A DNA stretch of 64,000 nt from Pelatocladus maniniholoensis HA4357-MV3. GTDB lineage: Bacteria > Cyanobacteriota > Cyanobacteriia > Cyanobacteriales > Nostocaceae. The notes below the pieces were generated by a model, which was given only the letters and a program-made list of their open reading frames with translations, was not told the DNA's origin and did not search any database. Every line of letters starts with the position of its first letter. The stretch's first letter is position 1. Location of the stretch: NCBI GenBank assembly GCA_019359115.1, contig JAHHHW010000096.1, positions 62,001-126,000 of the forward strand. The letters are read 5' to 3'. Both the position numbers and the translations under genes were made by a program. Of the stretch, positions 35,773 through 45,579 are shown one piece after another.

Positions 35773-36549
35773 TCACTGACTATTAGCGATATTTAATTTA
35801 GAAGCATCTAAGTTTGGCATCACCGAAGAATGATCAAACCCAGCAAATTTTGTATGATCAAATGCGTTAGGATGATCAACCGTATCAGCACCAATTTGTT
35901 GGGGTTTGAGGTAATCAGAGAATTGATTAGGATTACTATTAGCTTGACCAGTCAAAATTTCACGTAAGTCACTTCCATATTGATTCGGAGCAAAATCAGT
36001 ATTGAAATCTTCTTTGTTTTGTGTGTTGTTATCCACAAAGCGATTGCTAACAACACCAGCAGCTAACTTATCTTCTCCTGCATTACCGATGAGGCTATCA
36101 TTACTATTTGCTTGAAGTGTTGGTTCAGAAGATGGAGGGTTTGGTATCTTGCTAATAGGGTTAAGATCACCACTACCAAATTCCTGACTCCAATAATTGT
36201 TATGGAAACCAGCGCCGATTTCAGTATATTTGGGATTGAGAATATTTTCTCGGTGTCCAGGACTGTTCATCCAATCTTGGACCACCTGCTCAGGAGTTGT
36301 TTGACCTGCGCCTATGTTCTCTCCCATCGTTTTCGCTTCATAACCAATAGCCTCAGCTCGCTCCCATGGTAGAGAACCATCTGCTCCTGTATGACTTAAA
36401 ACACGACGTTCTGACATCTGTTTAGCATATTCGTCAGCAACATAGTTGAGTTCAGCATTCTCTCTTAAAGCAGGAAGATTATTCTTCGCTCGTTCTTGGT
36501 TAGTTAGTTCAACAACTTGTTGCTCAAATGTCATGTTGTTTGAAGTCAT
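35773..36549 (-). CDS. CAP/SCP-domain protein with type I secretion tail
   Basis: 258 residues. The CAP (PR-1/SCP) domain covers about 8-125: VVELTNQERAKNNLPALREN, RVLSHTGADGSLPWERAEAI, GENIGAGQTTPEQVVQDWMN, SPGHRENILNPKYTEIGAGF. No Sec signal peptide is seen. The tail (about 170-258) aligns with the C-terminus of the RTX protein at 36778: RFVDNNTQNK against RFIYENLQNK, SNPNQFSDYLKPQQIGADT against SNQFSDYLELKQVGADT, and LDASKLNIANS against VDASSLKPSNF. It therefore looks like a substrate of the type I exporter nearby. Biochemical role unknown. Confidence 0.82.
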   Translation of the reverse strand: MTSNNMTFEQQVVELTNQERAKNNLPALRENAELNYVADEYAKQMSERRVLSHTGADGSLPWERAEAIGYEAKTMGENIGAGQTTPEQVVQDWMNSPGHRENILNPKYTEIGAGFHNNYWSQEFGSGDLNPISKIPNPPSSEPTLQANSNDSLIGNAGEDKLAAGVVSNRFVDNNTQNKEDFNTDFAPNQYGSDLREILTGQANSNPNQFSDYLKPQQIGADTVDHPNAFDHTKFAGFDHSSVMPNLDASKLNIANSQ

Positions 36550-36777
36550 CTATACTGTCCTCGCTATTTTCAAAATAGATTTTGGATTTTGGGTTGACCC
36601 CACTTATTATCAAAGGCGATGCGACTTGGTGTCTTGGTGTCTACAGTTCCGGTAGGCGCGCAAGCGATTTCTGCAAGTAGCCGCTTGCGCGTCTATGTAG
36701 TGAAAAAATAAATCTTAATTTAACCACTAAGACACAAAGACACAAAGAAAACTATGCTTTGAAGGTTACACCCCCTA
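36550..36777. repeat. Short intergenic region with dispersed repeats
   Basis: It contains copies of the ACTTGGTGTCTTGGTGTCT family and its complement, and a hairpin with GCGCAAGCG/CGCTTGCGC arms (about 36657-36692). No gene. Confidence 0.55.
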
Positions 36778-38769
36778 CTAACTAAGAACAAAGTTACTGG
36801 GTTTTAAGCTTGATGCATCAACGTTTGACAACATGATGAAATTCTCTAAACCGCCAGATTGTTGGCTTCCGTCCATGTCTAAGCGAACGGCTGTATCAGC
36901 ACCAACTTGTTTTAATTCCAGATAGTCAGAAAATTGATTTGAGCCTGTGTAAGCTGAACCAGACATAATTTGACGTAAGTCGATCGCATCTTGATTGTGG
37001 TCAAAATCGGTAATGGTATTCCCTTTGTTTTGCAGATTCTCATAGATAAAGCGATCGCGTCCAGCACCACCAGTTAATTGATCTGCTCCTGAACTCGCTA
37101 TGATTTGATCGTCGCCATCGCCACCATTGAGAAAATCTTTGTCTTTACCTCCTGATAGTTCGTCATTACCTAGACCACCAATCAGGACATCGGTTTCGTT
37201 TTCACCGTCAAGGCGATCGTGCTTATATCCCTTGACTTCGGTTTTACTCTTAATAAATTCTTGTTCGGCTTCCCATTTTGGAGAAGTAGATTGATTGACG
37301 TGTTCTAAAGCGCCCCAAGCACCCCATTTAGTTGGTGTGGTGATGTCATCGTAAATTACGAATTCACTACCGTTACTTTGCTTATCCCATCCTTGGAGAT
37401 ATTCTTTATACAACTGACCCATACGTGGATCACGGTTAGCTTTGATGAATAAATCCGTGATGGCGTCATTATTTTCTGATCCATTAAGACCTGTAAGATG
37501 CTGTCCACCTTCATAGCCAACTAAATCAAGACCATATTTTTGAGCCTGTTCTGACTGTTTGCTGATGTTGTCTAGTTGTTTAGGTAGTTCTGTGTTATTT
37601 AGGTAGTCAAAGACTTTGTTCAAACCTCCATCTGATTCTTTTGTCCAGCTTTCTACTTCTGCTTCTGCGGTTGTCCAATCTTGTTTACCTGGAGTCACAA
37701 ATATCCCTAGGTAAGGAGCGATGGCGATCGCATCCACTGTAGAGTTTGGATCATACGCCTTCACCTTCTGCATCAGTTGATCAGTCAACTGTAAGTTACC
37801 ATTCTGAGCGCCGAGTACTGTGACTACTCGATTGCTATCTTGACCAAAGGCTTTATCCCAGATATCACCCATTTGCTCTGTACGGCGACTATGCCAGTCT
37901 TTCCAGTCACCGTCTAGCTTTTGCCCTTGATCTTGCGCCCATTGATGTTGACCAAAAGCACCATTCCACACTTCGTTGGAATATTCTACATAAGCTTTCA
38001 GGTTGGGGTTAAGCTTTTCTTTGACAACTTTGGCAAAATTTGCAATGTACTCATCCGATGCTTGGTGAGGCATATTAAACCAAGGATTAGCCCCGGTTCG
38101 ATTGGCCAAATCAACCATCACTTCTACAGGCACACCCTTGTTAGAGTAAATGTAATTAGAACTATCAACTGTCGGTCGATTTTTCCAATCACTCTGTTTA
38201 GAGTTGTTAGTACCCATCCAATCCATAAATCGGAGGGTAGAAAAATTGTCAGTTTTATTGACAAAGGTAGGATTAAATACCTGAGTCTTGTAGTTTTTTT
38301 CCTCGGCTTCTGGTACAAGATGAATGTCGCGAAGATAATTTCCTGTACCTTTAGGATCTGTTTCGGTAAGCCATATAGACATACCCTTACTAGAGGGTGT
38401 GACGTCGATAACATCACGACCAGGTTTAGAAGCAGCTGTATCTAGTTTGGCATCTGCCCCATACTCTAGCTTGCCTTCGCCGTCGTACAAAACAACGTAT
38501 TTACCACTAGGATAATTTTCTTTGACTCCTGGTGTGGCAGAGATGAGATCGACAAGAGTTTGAACGCTATCATAATTACTCTCTCCTGATTTAGGTAAGG
38601 ATTTTACCCAGCCATTTTCATCTAGATTCAGTTGAATTCCTTGTGGCTTTTCCCCTGTTTTGAAATTTTGAGGCATCCAGTTACTAGCCGTTTTGAAGTG
38701 ATCCAAGAATGGTAATTGGCTAGACCAGTAAGAAACTCCACTTAGATTTGTGCCTAGATTATTTGCCAT
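36778..38769 (-). CDS. RTX-repeat protein with glycoside-hydrolase-like domain (predicted type I secreted)
   Basis: 663 residues. A 64-residue N-terminal module is nearly repeated in the next gene. The middle part (about 115-510) looks like a clan-A (beta/alpha)8 glycosidase: YVEYSNEVWNG puts a candidate acid/base at E266 and LVGYEGGQH a candidate nucleophile at E420. RTX nonapeptides follow (about 520-572; GGLGNDELSGGKDKDFLNGG, DGDDQIIASSGADQLTGG), then the shared C-terminal tail ending LKPSNFVLS. There is no Sec signal, as expected for type I export. Calcium-dependent folding outside the cell is a family property. The polysaccharide substrate is unknown. Confidence 0.8.
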   Translation of the reverse strand: MANNLGTNLSGVSYWSSQLPFLDHFKTASNWMPQNFKTGEKPQGIQLNLDENGWVKSLPKSGESNYDSVQTLVDLISATPGVKENYPSGKYVVLYDGEGKLEYGADAKLDTAASKPGRDVIDVTPSSKGMSIWLTETDPKGTGNYLRDIHLVPEAEEKNYKTQVFNPTFVNKTDNFSTLRFMDWMGTNNSKQSDWKNRPTVDSSNYIYSNKGVPVEVMVDLANRTGANPWFNMPHQASDEYIANFAKVVKEKLNPNLKAYVEYSNEVWNGAFGQHQWAQDQGQKLDGDWKDWHSRRTEQMGDIWDKAFGQDSNRVVTVLGAQNGNLQLTDQLMQKVKAYDPNSTVDAIAIAPYLGIFVTPGKQDWTTAEAEVESWTKESDGGLNKVFDYLNNTELPKQLDNISKQSEQAQKYGLDLVGYEGGQHLTGLNGSENNDAITDLFIKANRDPRMGQLYKEYLQGWDKQSNGSEFVIYDDITTPTKWGAWGALEHVNQSTSPKWEAEQEFIKSKTEVKGYKHDRLDGENETDVLIGGLGNDELSGGKDKDFLNGGDGDDQIIASSGADQLTGGAGRDRFIYENLQNKGNTITDFDHNQDAIDLRQIMSGSAYTGSNQFSDYLELKQVGADTAVRLDMDGSQQSGGLENFIMLSNVDASSLKPSNFVLS

Positions 38770-38849
38770 GACTATCCTTTAATTAACGCCAAATGGTAGA
38801 TTCCCTGGAATATGAGTATGAGTGTAAGGGTATAAGGAGATACTCTTAC

Positions 38850-40778
38850 CTAAGACTGGAACTCATAAGCACCAATATCAGTGCCTTTACCTTGACCACG
38901 TTGTTTACCGTCGTGATCCAGCTTTGCGTAATCACCAATTGCTGCGGAAGCAATATCAATTGCTGGCGAATCTGATGTGAGTTTGAAATTCTTGCCATTT
39001 AAATCAGCAAATCCCATTGACTCAGCCTGAGTGTTATTTTCAGCTTTCAAATTATTCACTCCATTGCCAGTTTCATAGACTTTTGCAAACTTACTCGTGA
39101 ATAAGTTGTGGTCTAAGGTCACATTATCAACATCTTCAACTAATCCATTACGAAAACTACTATTAGCGAAGATATTGTTGCGAACTAAAATGTCATGAGG
39201 CCGATAACCGCCATAGTTGTCAGAGCCGTCTATCAAGAAACCTTGAACATTGCCATCAACCGTATTGTTGACGATTTGAACATCACTAACATTACTGCTG
39301 ACACCAATTCCTTGACCACTATTTACCCCGTCCTTACCATTGCCAAAAACAATGTTGTTGTAGACACGGATACCAGATACATCCCCTTGATTGGGAACTT
39401 CATCTGTAATCACAAGTCCACCAGCAGTGTTATTGGCTACAACATTGTTGTAAACATCAATGTTGAACATATCAGCACGGTTGCCTTCAATATAAAGACC
39501 AGGACCACCACTGTAACCGTTGGGTGTACCGCTAACTAAGGCTTGACCAGTAACAGTATTGTCGTGGACAGAACCATTGCGGGAACCTGTTTTGACATCT
39601 ATACCTTCGCGGTTGCCTTCTTTAACAGTGTTATTAGCTACCTCGAAACCATCCACACCCCAGATACTTAATGATTCCTGTGTTCCAGTTGTAAGGTCGA
39701 AACCATCGTTTATATTGCCTTCTTTAGAACCGTTACCTTTCCAGATCCAGCTAGCTCGTTCAACAGTGTTGTTGAGTACCTTGATATTTTTACTAGTCAC
39801 CTCCGCTTCCCCACCGTTATAGTAGGTATCAGGCATGACGATGATACCGGAGGCACCAGTTTCGTAGGTGTGGTTGTTCTGCACAGTCATGTCGTAGGCA
39901 TCACGCAAAGCAATTCCCGCCCAGGATGTGTTCTCAATCCGGAAGCCATCAATCACCCAATGACCTTTGCCAGCTGACTGAATCACTCCTTCCCGGAAAA
40001 ACCCACTATTGGGGTCGGGGTCACGTAGTGTAACATCGCCATTGGCTTTGAGCGTGATGTCACCCAACTTACTATCACCAGATTTACCAAGGGTGATAAG
40101 TTCTGTGTAGGTTCCAGCCTGAACTAAGATCGTGTCACCTGCCTTGACAGGAGAACTGTCATTCACCGCATGGTTCACACTTTTCCAGGGTTTATCAACT
40201 GTACCTGGATTCTCATCACTACCATTGGGTGCAACGTAGTAGAGATTCTGGGAACTATTGGATTGACTTGAGTCTTTACTCGTTGCTAGAACAGTCGGTT
40301 TCTGGGTAGATTTGCTAAAGTCAATACTCGTGCCTAAAACATCTGATGTTGTAGTTTTTGGTTGAGTATCAGAACTAGGCTGTATTAAAGATTGATCAGC
40401 ATAATTGCTGAATTCCTTGATACCATTGCCTTTGATTCCAGTTAGAATGTCCCTATTGTCACCACCGAGGGTTTCATTGCCATTGTTGCTTAGGAGTTGT
40501 CTATCCTCTGTCTGAGAAAATTGGCTGTTTCCTTTGCCAGCATCTAACCAGTTATCTTTCGTGCCTAAACCTTGATCCTGCCAAGCACTAACTCCTGAGT
40601 TGGGTAAGGACTTTACCCAGCCATTTTCATCTAGATTCAGTTGAATTCCTTGCGGCTTTTTCTCTGTTTTGTAATTTTGAGGTATTAAGTCACTAGCCGT
40701 TTTGAAATGATCCAAAAATGGTAATTGGCTAGACCAGTCATAAACCCCACTTAGGTTTGTGCCTTGAGTATTCGCCAT
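38850..40778 (-). CDS. Parallel beta-helix protein with shared N-terminal secretion-island module
   Basis: 642 residues. Residues 1-64 match the previous gene at 52 of 64 positions. A low-complexity linker with an RTX-like bit (NNGNETLGGDNRDILTG) reaches about 180. The rest is a right-handed parallel beta-helix: NLYYVAPNGSDENPGTVDKP is the usual entry, then repeated NNTV and NNI turns. Such folds occur in pectate-lyase-like lyases, C5-epimerases and adhesins. No C-terminal RTX tail is seen (it ends TDIGAYEFQS), unlike its neighbour, so its export signal must lie elsewhere, perhaps in the N-module or linker. The leader DNA is duplicated too. Confidence 0.8.
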   Translation of the reverse strand: MANTQGTNLSGVYDWSSQLPFLDHFKTASDLIPQNYKTEKKPQGIQLNLDENGWVKSLPNSGVSAWQDQGLGTKDNWLDAGKGNSQFSQTEDRQLLSNNGNETLGGDNRDILTGIKGNGIKEFSNYADQSLIQPSSDTQPKTTTSDVLGTSIDFSKSTQKPTVLATSKDSSQSNSSQNLYYVAPNGSDENPGTVDKPWKSVNHAVNDSSPVKAGDTILVQAGTYTELITLGKSGDSKLGDITLKANGDVTLRDPDPNSGFFREGVIQSAGKGHWVIDGFRIENTSWAGIALRDAYDMTVQNNHTYETGASGIIVMPDTYYNGGEAEVTSKNIKVLNNTVERASWIWKGNGSKEGNINDGFDLTTGTQESLSIWGVDGFEVANNTVKEGNREGIDVKTGSRNGSVHDNTVTGQALVSGTPNGYSGGPGLYIEGNRADMFNIDVYNNVVANNTAGGLVITDEVPNQGDVSGIRVYNNIVFGNGKDGVNSGQGIGVSSNVSDVQIVNNTVDGNVQGFLIDGSDNYGGYRPHDILVRNNIFANSSFRNGLVEDVDNVTLDHNLFTSKFAKVYETGNGVNNLKAENNTQAESMGFADLNGKNFKLTSDSPAIDIASAAIGDYAKLDHDGKQRGQGKGTDIGAYEFQS

Positions 40779-41610
40779 GATAATCCTTTATTCACGCCTA
40801 ATTAACGCCAAATGGTAGATTTTCTGGGATACCTACGGAAAAAATATCAACAGAGTTGAAGTGAGAATAACTTGCAACTACTGTTGTCTTCAGTACGCAG
40901 AAGCTAGTAACCCATTTGTTTTGTGATTAGTCATTTGTATTTACGCACGTGTATTGAGAACAAGTGACTAATGCAATTTTTGAAGCAATTCTTGAATCAG
41001 AAAAGATATATACGCCTAAAATCAGTTTCGGTGCAGGATAGTTGAACTCACAAGATTGTTGCGACTACGGTAAAAAGCGGTAATTACGAAATATTCACTC
41101 ATTCAGAATAAAAGCTACAGTAGCTTTTCTCACGCTTTTATTGTGACAGTTGAAAGACTGTCACAATGCATTAAAAGTCAAATTTATACAAGTATTTTTC
41201 ATATACTTTTATATATTTAAATTTGACATCATTTAGGCATTTTTAGTAGATTTCTATACTTTGCTTTTGATATATTCGTCAATTTGTGCAACAAAAATGA
41301 CTTTATCAAGTATTTTTGTTGACAAAAAAAATTTTTTATTAGAAAGTTTTTACTGTAAAAAATAAGTTTTTGTCAAAACAGCTGCAAAACAGTATATGAT
41401 GTAATGTTTTGGTAAAGTTTAGTGATATTGTGGATAAAAAATTGACGAAGTCTTATAAAAAAAATTCCTGATGCAACTCAAAACCTGATGTATATCCAAT
41501 AGAGACAGGGTCTATCTATTTGTAGATTGACTTTTGTGTCCTCTCACCCCGGTGAGATGTTTAGATAGATTTTTCAAACATTAGAAAACCGATCGCGCAA
41601 GCTAGGAATT
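40779..41610. promoter_or_regulatory. Long divergent intergenic region of the secretion island
   Basis: 830 AT-rich bases between the substrate genes (minus) and the exporter genes (plus). It holds three clean inverted repeats: AAAAGCTA-CAG-TAGCTTTT (41110-41128); ATTGTGACAGT, 6 bases, ACTGTCACAAT (41140-41167); and GTCAAATTTA...TAAATTTGAC (41177-41227). No open frame looks real. In a divergent region these are better read as operators or a small RNA than as terminators. Confidence 0.5.
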
Positions 41611-42363
41611 ATGACGATACAAACCTTGCAAGTGGGTAACGAAGTACTTCAGGCAGATCAATTAATGTCTTTGCTACATCGTTATCAGTTGTTACCGCAG
41701 GTATTACGCGCCAAAGTCATAGATGAGGCGATCGCTTGTTTCAGTTGCACAGATTTAGAGAAACAAGCAGCAATTAACGACTTTTACCAGCGTTACCAAC
41801 TCACCTCATCAGAGGTAAAACAAGCATGGTTGCAAAAGCACCAGCTAACAGAAGCAGCAATGCAAGAATTGGCTATTCGCCCGGTGTTGAGCAAAAAATT
41901 TCAGCTTGCAATGTGGGGCAATAAATTAGAGTCTTACTTTATGCAACGCAAAGGAAATCTAGATCAAGTCGTATATTCTCTAATTCGTACCCAAGACGAA
42001 GGACTAGCCCAGGAATTGTATTTTCGGATTTGTGAAGGAGAACAAAGTTTTGCTAGCGCCGCCGAGAAATATTCCCAAGGTCCAGAAGCACAAACAGCAG
42101 GGATTTTAGGGCCAGTTCCATTGTCTCAACCCCACCCAGTCATTCAACAAATCTTATCTGTGAGTAAACCTGGTCAACTCTGGAAACCACGGGCCATAGC
42201 CGAGTGGTTTGTAATCATTCGCCTAGAAAAATTACTGTCTGCACAATTAGATGATGCTATGCAGCAGCAGTTATTGGATGAACTCTTTGAAAACTGGATA
42301 CAAAAACAAGTGCAAACGCGTCTACAATCTTCCAACCATCATTTGGAAACTGCGGCAGCGTAA
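41611..42363 (+). CDS. Parvulin-type peptidyl-prolyl isomerase linked to type I secretion
   Basis: 250 residues without a signal peptide. The N-terminal part (1-110) is helical, like SurA/PrsA-type chaperone segments. The rotamase domain is at about 115-215: QVVYSLIRTQDEGLAQELYF, ICEGEQSFASAAEKYSQGPE and GILGPVPLSQPHPVIQQIL fit the parvulin pattern (the usual GGxLG is AGILG here). It lies about 190 bases before the exporter gene on the same strand and probably acts on substrates or the exporter. A cytoplasmic location is inferred. Confidence 0.8.
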   Translation: MTIQTLQVGNEVLQADQLMSLLHRYQLLPQVLRAKVIDEAIACFSCTDLEKQAAINDFYQRYQLTSSEVKQAWLQKHQLTEAAMQELAIRPVLSKKFQLAMWGNKLESYFMQRKGNLDQVVYSLIRTQDEGLAQELYFRICEGEQSFASAAEKYSQGPEAQTAGILGPVPLSQPHPVIQQILSVSKPGQLWKPRAIAEWFVIIRLEKLLSAQLDDAMQQQLLDELFENWIQKQVQTRLQSSNHHLETAAA

Positions 42364-42551
42364 ACTATCAACACTATCTCAGTTTTAGGGGCAACCCAGA
42401 TAGCCGAATTTGTGAAAATTTGGGACAGTAAGTGAGGTTGTGAGCAAAGGAGACAAGAAAAATTACACTTTTTCTCCCCAAACCCCACCGACGCCTAAAA
42501 GTTGGTGTGGCAGACTACTAGGTTTTGTGGGAGTTTCTAGGAGAAATTCAG

Positions 42552-45491
42552 ATGAAGCCAGCTATTACCCAAACCGACATCATAAAATTCTTAGCCGACA
42601 CCCCCCCTTTCAACAAACTATCACCTGCCACCTTAGAAACAATTGCAGGGAAATGCCAACTGTTGCAATATCGTACTGGACAGTGGATGGTGGTTAAAGA
42701 AAGAATGCCAGCGCAAGTAATTGTAATTTATCAAGGACAAGCGCGGCTATTGGGCTATGACCAGCGTACAGACTCTCAAATTAGTTTGACAGTGGTAGAG
42801 CCAGGAGAGTTCCTGGGTTGGCTAGGATTAATACGTGGGGTAAGTTGCGAAGCAGCGATCGCCTCTAGCGAAGTCATAGCCATTACTCTAGACGCACCAA
42901 TATTTCTAGAATTGATGGCTACACAACCAGAGTTTAAACAAGCAGTGCGATCGCGTCCTCAGATCATAGAAGTGTTTGAACTCCTGAGTTTAGAACTCCA
43001 ACGACAAGCAGATGCAAGCACCGATTTAAAAGACTTAGTGCGTCAGGTTTGGCAACAAACAACGGTTGTGAATGCACCAGCAGGGAAACTAAATTCGCAG
43101 CAATTGAATGATGACTACCTTTGGCTAATCAGCGCAGGAATGTTCGACAAAATGAGCGTTGGTAGTCGCTTACAGTTAGATCACAACCAGCAGAAAATTT
43201 GGCACAGTGAAACAGAAATACGCTTAATCGGTATTCCCTGGAAGTCTCATACAGAGAAATCTCGCAATGACAATACCTCCACTCTAGCAATTTCTCCTGC
43301 CCCAGAATACCCAACTAATCCTGCTGTCGAATATATCGCCCCACCAGACACCATATTTGTATCAGGACAAGGCACTGTTGATGCTCCCTTGGCATGTTTC
43401 CAAATGTTACATCGCATCTTAGGGGGTTCTTTTCGCCGTGACTTAATTCGCAAAGTCTTAACAAATCAACTCAAATCTCACAAGCAGATTTCACTGCAAG
43501 TAGCAGGGGCTATTGTAGAAATGATGGGTTTGCAGGCCCAGTTAGTCAAAGTCCCTGTTAACGTTATCAACCGTTTGAGTGCGCCAGCAGTAATTTACTG
43601 GCAAGAAAACTTGGCCTTACTGTACAAAATCACAGAACATGAAATTGTTGTAGCTGCCCCAGAAAAAGGTATTTCTCGCTATTGTGTAGCGGAATTTGGT
43701 AACATCTGGGGGCAATCAGGACAAGTCTTGGTGATCGAAAAACCAGAAGAAGAACGTCCAGAAAAATTTAGTCTGCGTTGGTTTTTGCCTTATATCTACA
43801 AATATCGCTTGGTATTGATTGAGGTTCTGATTGCTTCGTTTTTTGTGCAAGTATTTGGTTTGGCAAACCCAATTATTACCCAAATCATCATTGATAATGT
43901 ATTGATGCAAAAAAGCCTCGATACTCTCGATATTTTGGGGATTTTCTTGCTTGTAATCGCAGTATTTGAGGCAATCTTAACGAGTCTGCGTACCTATCTG
44001 TTTGCTGATACTACCAATCGTATTGATATCCGTCTGGGTTCAGAAGTCATTGAACATCTGTTGCGATTACCGTTGAGTTACTTTGAGCGTCGCCGCGTTG
44101 GAGAATTAGCAGGAAGGATTAATGAACTAGAGAATATTCGTTCTTTCTTGACAGGAACAGCATTGACTGTGGTACTAGATGCGGTATTTTCTGTGATTTA
44201 TATCGCCGTCATGCTGTTTTATAGTTGGGTGCTGACACTAGTTGCTTTGGCTTGTGTACCATTGTTTGCCTTACTCACAACTTTTGTGGTTCCGGTTGTG
44301 CAGCGACAATTACGGAAAAAAGCCGAACGCTATGCTGATACTCAATCTTATTTAGTTGAGATCCTCACCGGCATTCAAACAGTCAAAGCTCAGAATATAG
44401 AATTAAAATCTCGTTGGCAATGGCGCGATCGCTATACCCGCTACATCAGCGCTGGATTCAAGAATGTACAGACTTCCAGCACCGCCAACTCCATCAGTGG
44501 ATTTTTAAATCAATTCTCTAGTTTTGTATTGTTGTGGGCAGGCGCTCATTTAGTTATTTCTAATCAACTTACCCTCGGTCAATTAATTGCCTTTCGCATC
44601 ATTGCTGGTTATGTTACCAGTCCTCTGTTACGTCTAATTCAACTTTCACAAAACTTTCAAGAAGTGGCCTTGTCTATTGAACGTCTTGGTGATGTCTTAG
44701 ACACTCCGCCAGAAGTATTGCCAAGCGATCGCCAAAATATCCAACTACCAGAAATTGAAGGCGCAGTCAAATATACAGACGTTTCCTTCGGTTTCAATCC
44801 TGACAATGCCTTACAACTGCTCAATATCAATCTTGAAATTGCCCCTGGTACTTTTGTCGGTATTGTCGGACAAAGTGGTTCCGGTAAAAGTACAATGACA
44901 AAATTGTTACCCAGACTCTACGAACCTTTAACAGGGCAAATCCAGATAGATGGCTATGACATTAGAAAAGTAGAGTTAAATTCCCTACGCCGTCAAATAG
45001 GGATGGTATTACAAGATACCCTGTTGTTTGAAGGGACAATTCAAGATAACATTGCCCTAATTCGCCCAGAAGCAACTACCGAAGAAATTATTGCAGCTGC
45101 CAAAGCTGCTGCTGCTCACGATTTCATCATGGCACTACCCAACGGCTACAACACGATTGTGGGGGAGCGAGGTTCTGCACTTTCCGGTGGACAACGGCAA
45201 AGAATCGCGATCGCCCGTACAGTTTTGCAAAATCCACGACTACTGATTTTAGACGAAGCCACCAGCGCCTTAGATTACCAATCAGAACAACAAGTCTGTC
45301 GCAATCTGATGGAAGTCTTTGAGGGGCGCACCGTCTTCTTCATCACCCACCGTCTCAACACCGTCAAAAATGCCGATGTCATCATCATCATGGATCGGGG
45401 TGCGATCGCTGAACAAGGAACCCATGCTGAACTCATGGCCATGAAAGGACGATATTACTGTCTCTATCAACAACAAGGACAAGAAGAATAG
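42552..45491 (+). CDS. HlyB-like type I secretion ABC exporter with cyclic-nucleotide-binding domain and inactive C39-like domain
   Basis: 979 residues from the ATG at 42552, behind a good AGGAGA site; an upstream in-frame start is not needed. Domains: a cNMP-binding domain (about 8-140; VIYQGQARLLGYDQ, VEPGEFLGWLGLIRG), a C39-like domain (about 260-390), six TM helices (about 415-690), and an ATPase (about 735-975) with GQSGSGKST, LSGGQRQR and LLILDEATSALD. The peptidase triad is missing: DCG is replaced by DAPLAC, the His by N (QENLALL) and the Asp by A (VAAPEKG). That resembles HlyB, which binds RTX substrates without cleaving them. Its partners are the adjacent PPIase and HlyD-like genes. 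Confidence 0.88.
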   Translation: MKPAITQTDIIKFLADTPPFNKLSPATLETIAGKCQLLQYRTGQWMVVKERMPAQVIVIYQGQARLLGYDQRTDSQISLTVVEPGEFLGWLGLIRGVSCEAAIASSEVIAITLDAPIFLELMATQPEFKQAVRSRPQIIEVFELLSLELQRQADASTDLKDLVRQVWQQTTVVNAPAGKLNSQQLNDDYLWLISAGMFDKMSVGSRLQLDHNQQKIWHSETEIRLIGIPWKSHTEKSRNDNTSTLAISPAPEYPTNPAVEYIAPPDTIFVSGQGTVDAPLACFQMLHRILGGSFRRDLIRKVLTNQLKSHKQISLQVAGAIVEMMGLQAQLVKVPVNVINRLSAPAVIYWQENLALLYKITEHEIVVAAPEKGISRYCVAEFGNIWGQSGQVLVIEKPEEERPEKFSLRWFLPYIYKYRLVLIEVLIASFFVQVFGLANPIITQIIIDNVLMQKSLDTLDILGIFLLVIAVFEAILTSLRTYLFADTTNRIDIRLGSEVIEHLLRLPLSYFERRRVGELAGRINELENIRSFLTGTALTVVLDAVFSVIYIAVMLFYSWVLTLVALACVPLFALLTTFVVPVVQRQLRKKAERYADTQSYLVEILTGIQTVKAQNIELKSRWQWRDRYTRYISAGFKNVQTSSTANSISGFLNQFSSFVLLWAGAHLVISNQLTLGQLIAFRIIAGYVTSPLLRLIQLSQNFQEVALSIERLGDVLDTPPEVLPSDRQNIQLPEIEGAVKYTDVSFGFNPDNALQLLNINLEIAPGTFVGIVGQSGSGKSTMTKLLPRLYEPLTGQIQIDGYDIRKVELNSLRRQIGMVLQDTLLFEGTIQDNIALIRPEATTEEIIAAAKAAAAHDFIMALPNGYNTIVGERGSALSGGQRQRIAIARTVLQNPRLLILDEATSALDYQSEQQVCRNLMEVFEGRTVFFITHRLNTVKNADVIIIMDRGAIAEQGTHAELMAMKGRYYCLYQQQGQEE

Positions 45492-45579
45492 TCAATTGTC
45501 ATTTGTCATTAGTTATTCTCCTTGTCCCCTTATTCCCTCACTTCCCCACTTTCTACACCTCCTTTACACAGAAAAAACC

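Noticed and set aside
42440-42697. 85-residue open frame overlapping the start of the ABC exporter
   Set aside because: Out of frame with the exporter, overlaps its cNMP domain by about 145 bases, no motif.
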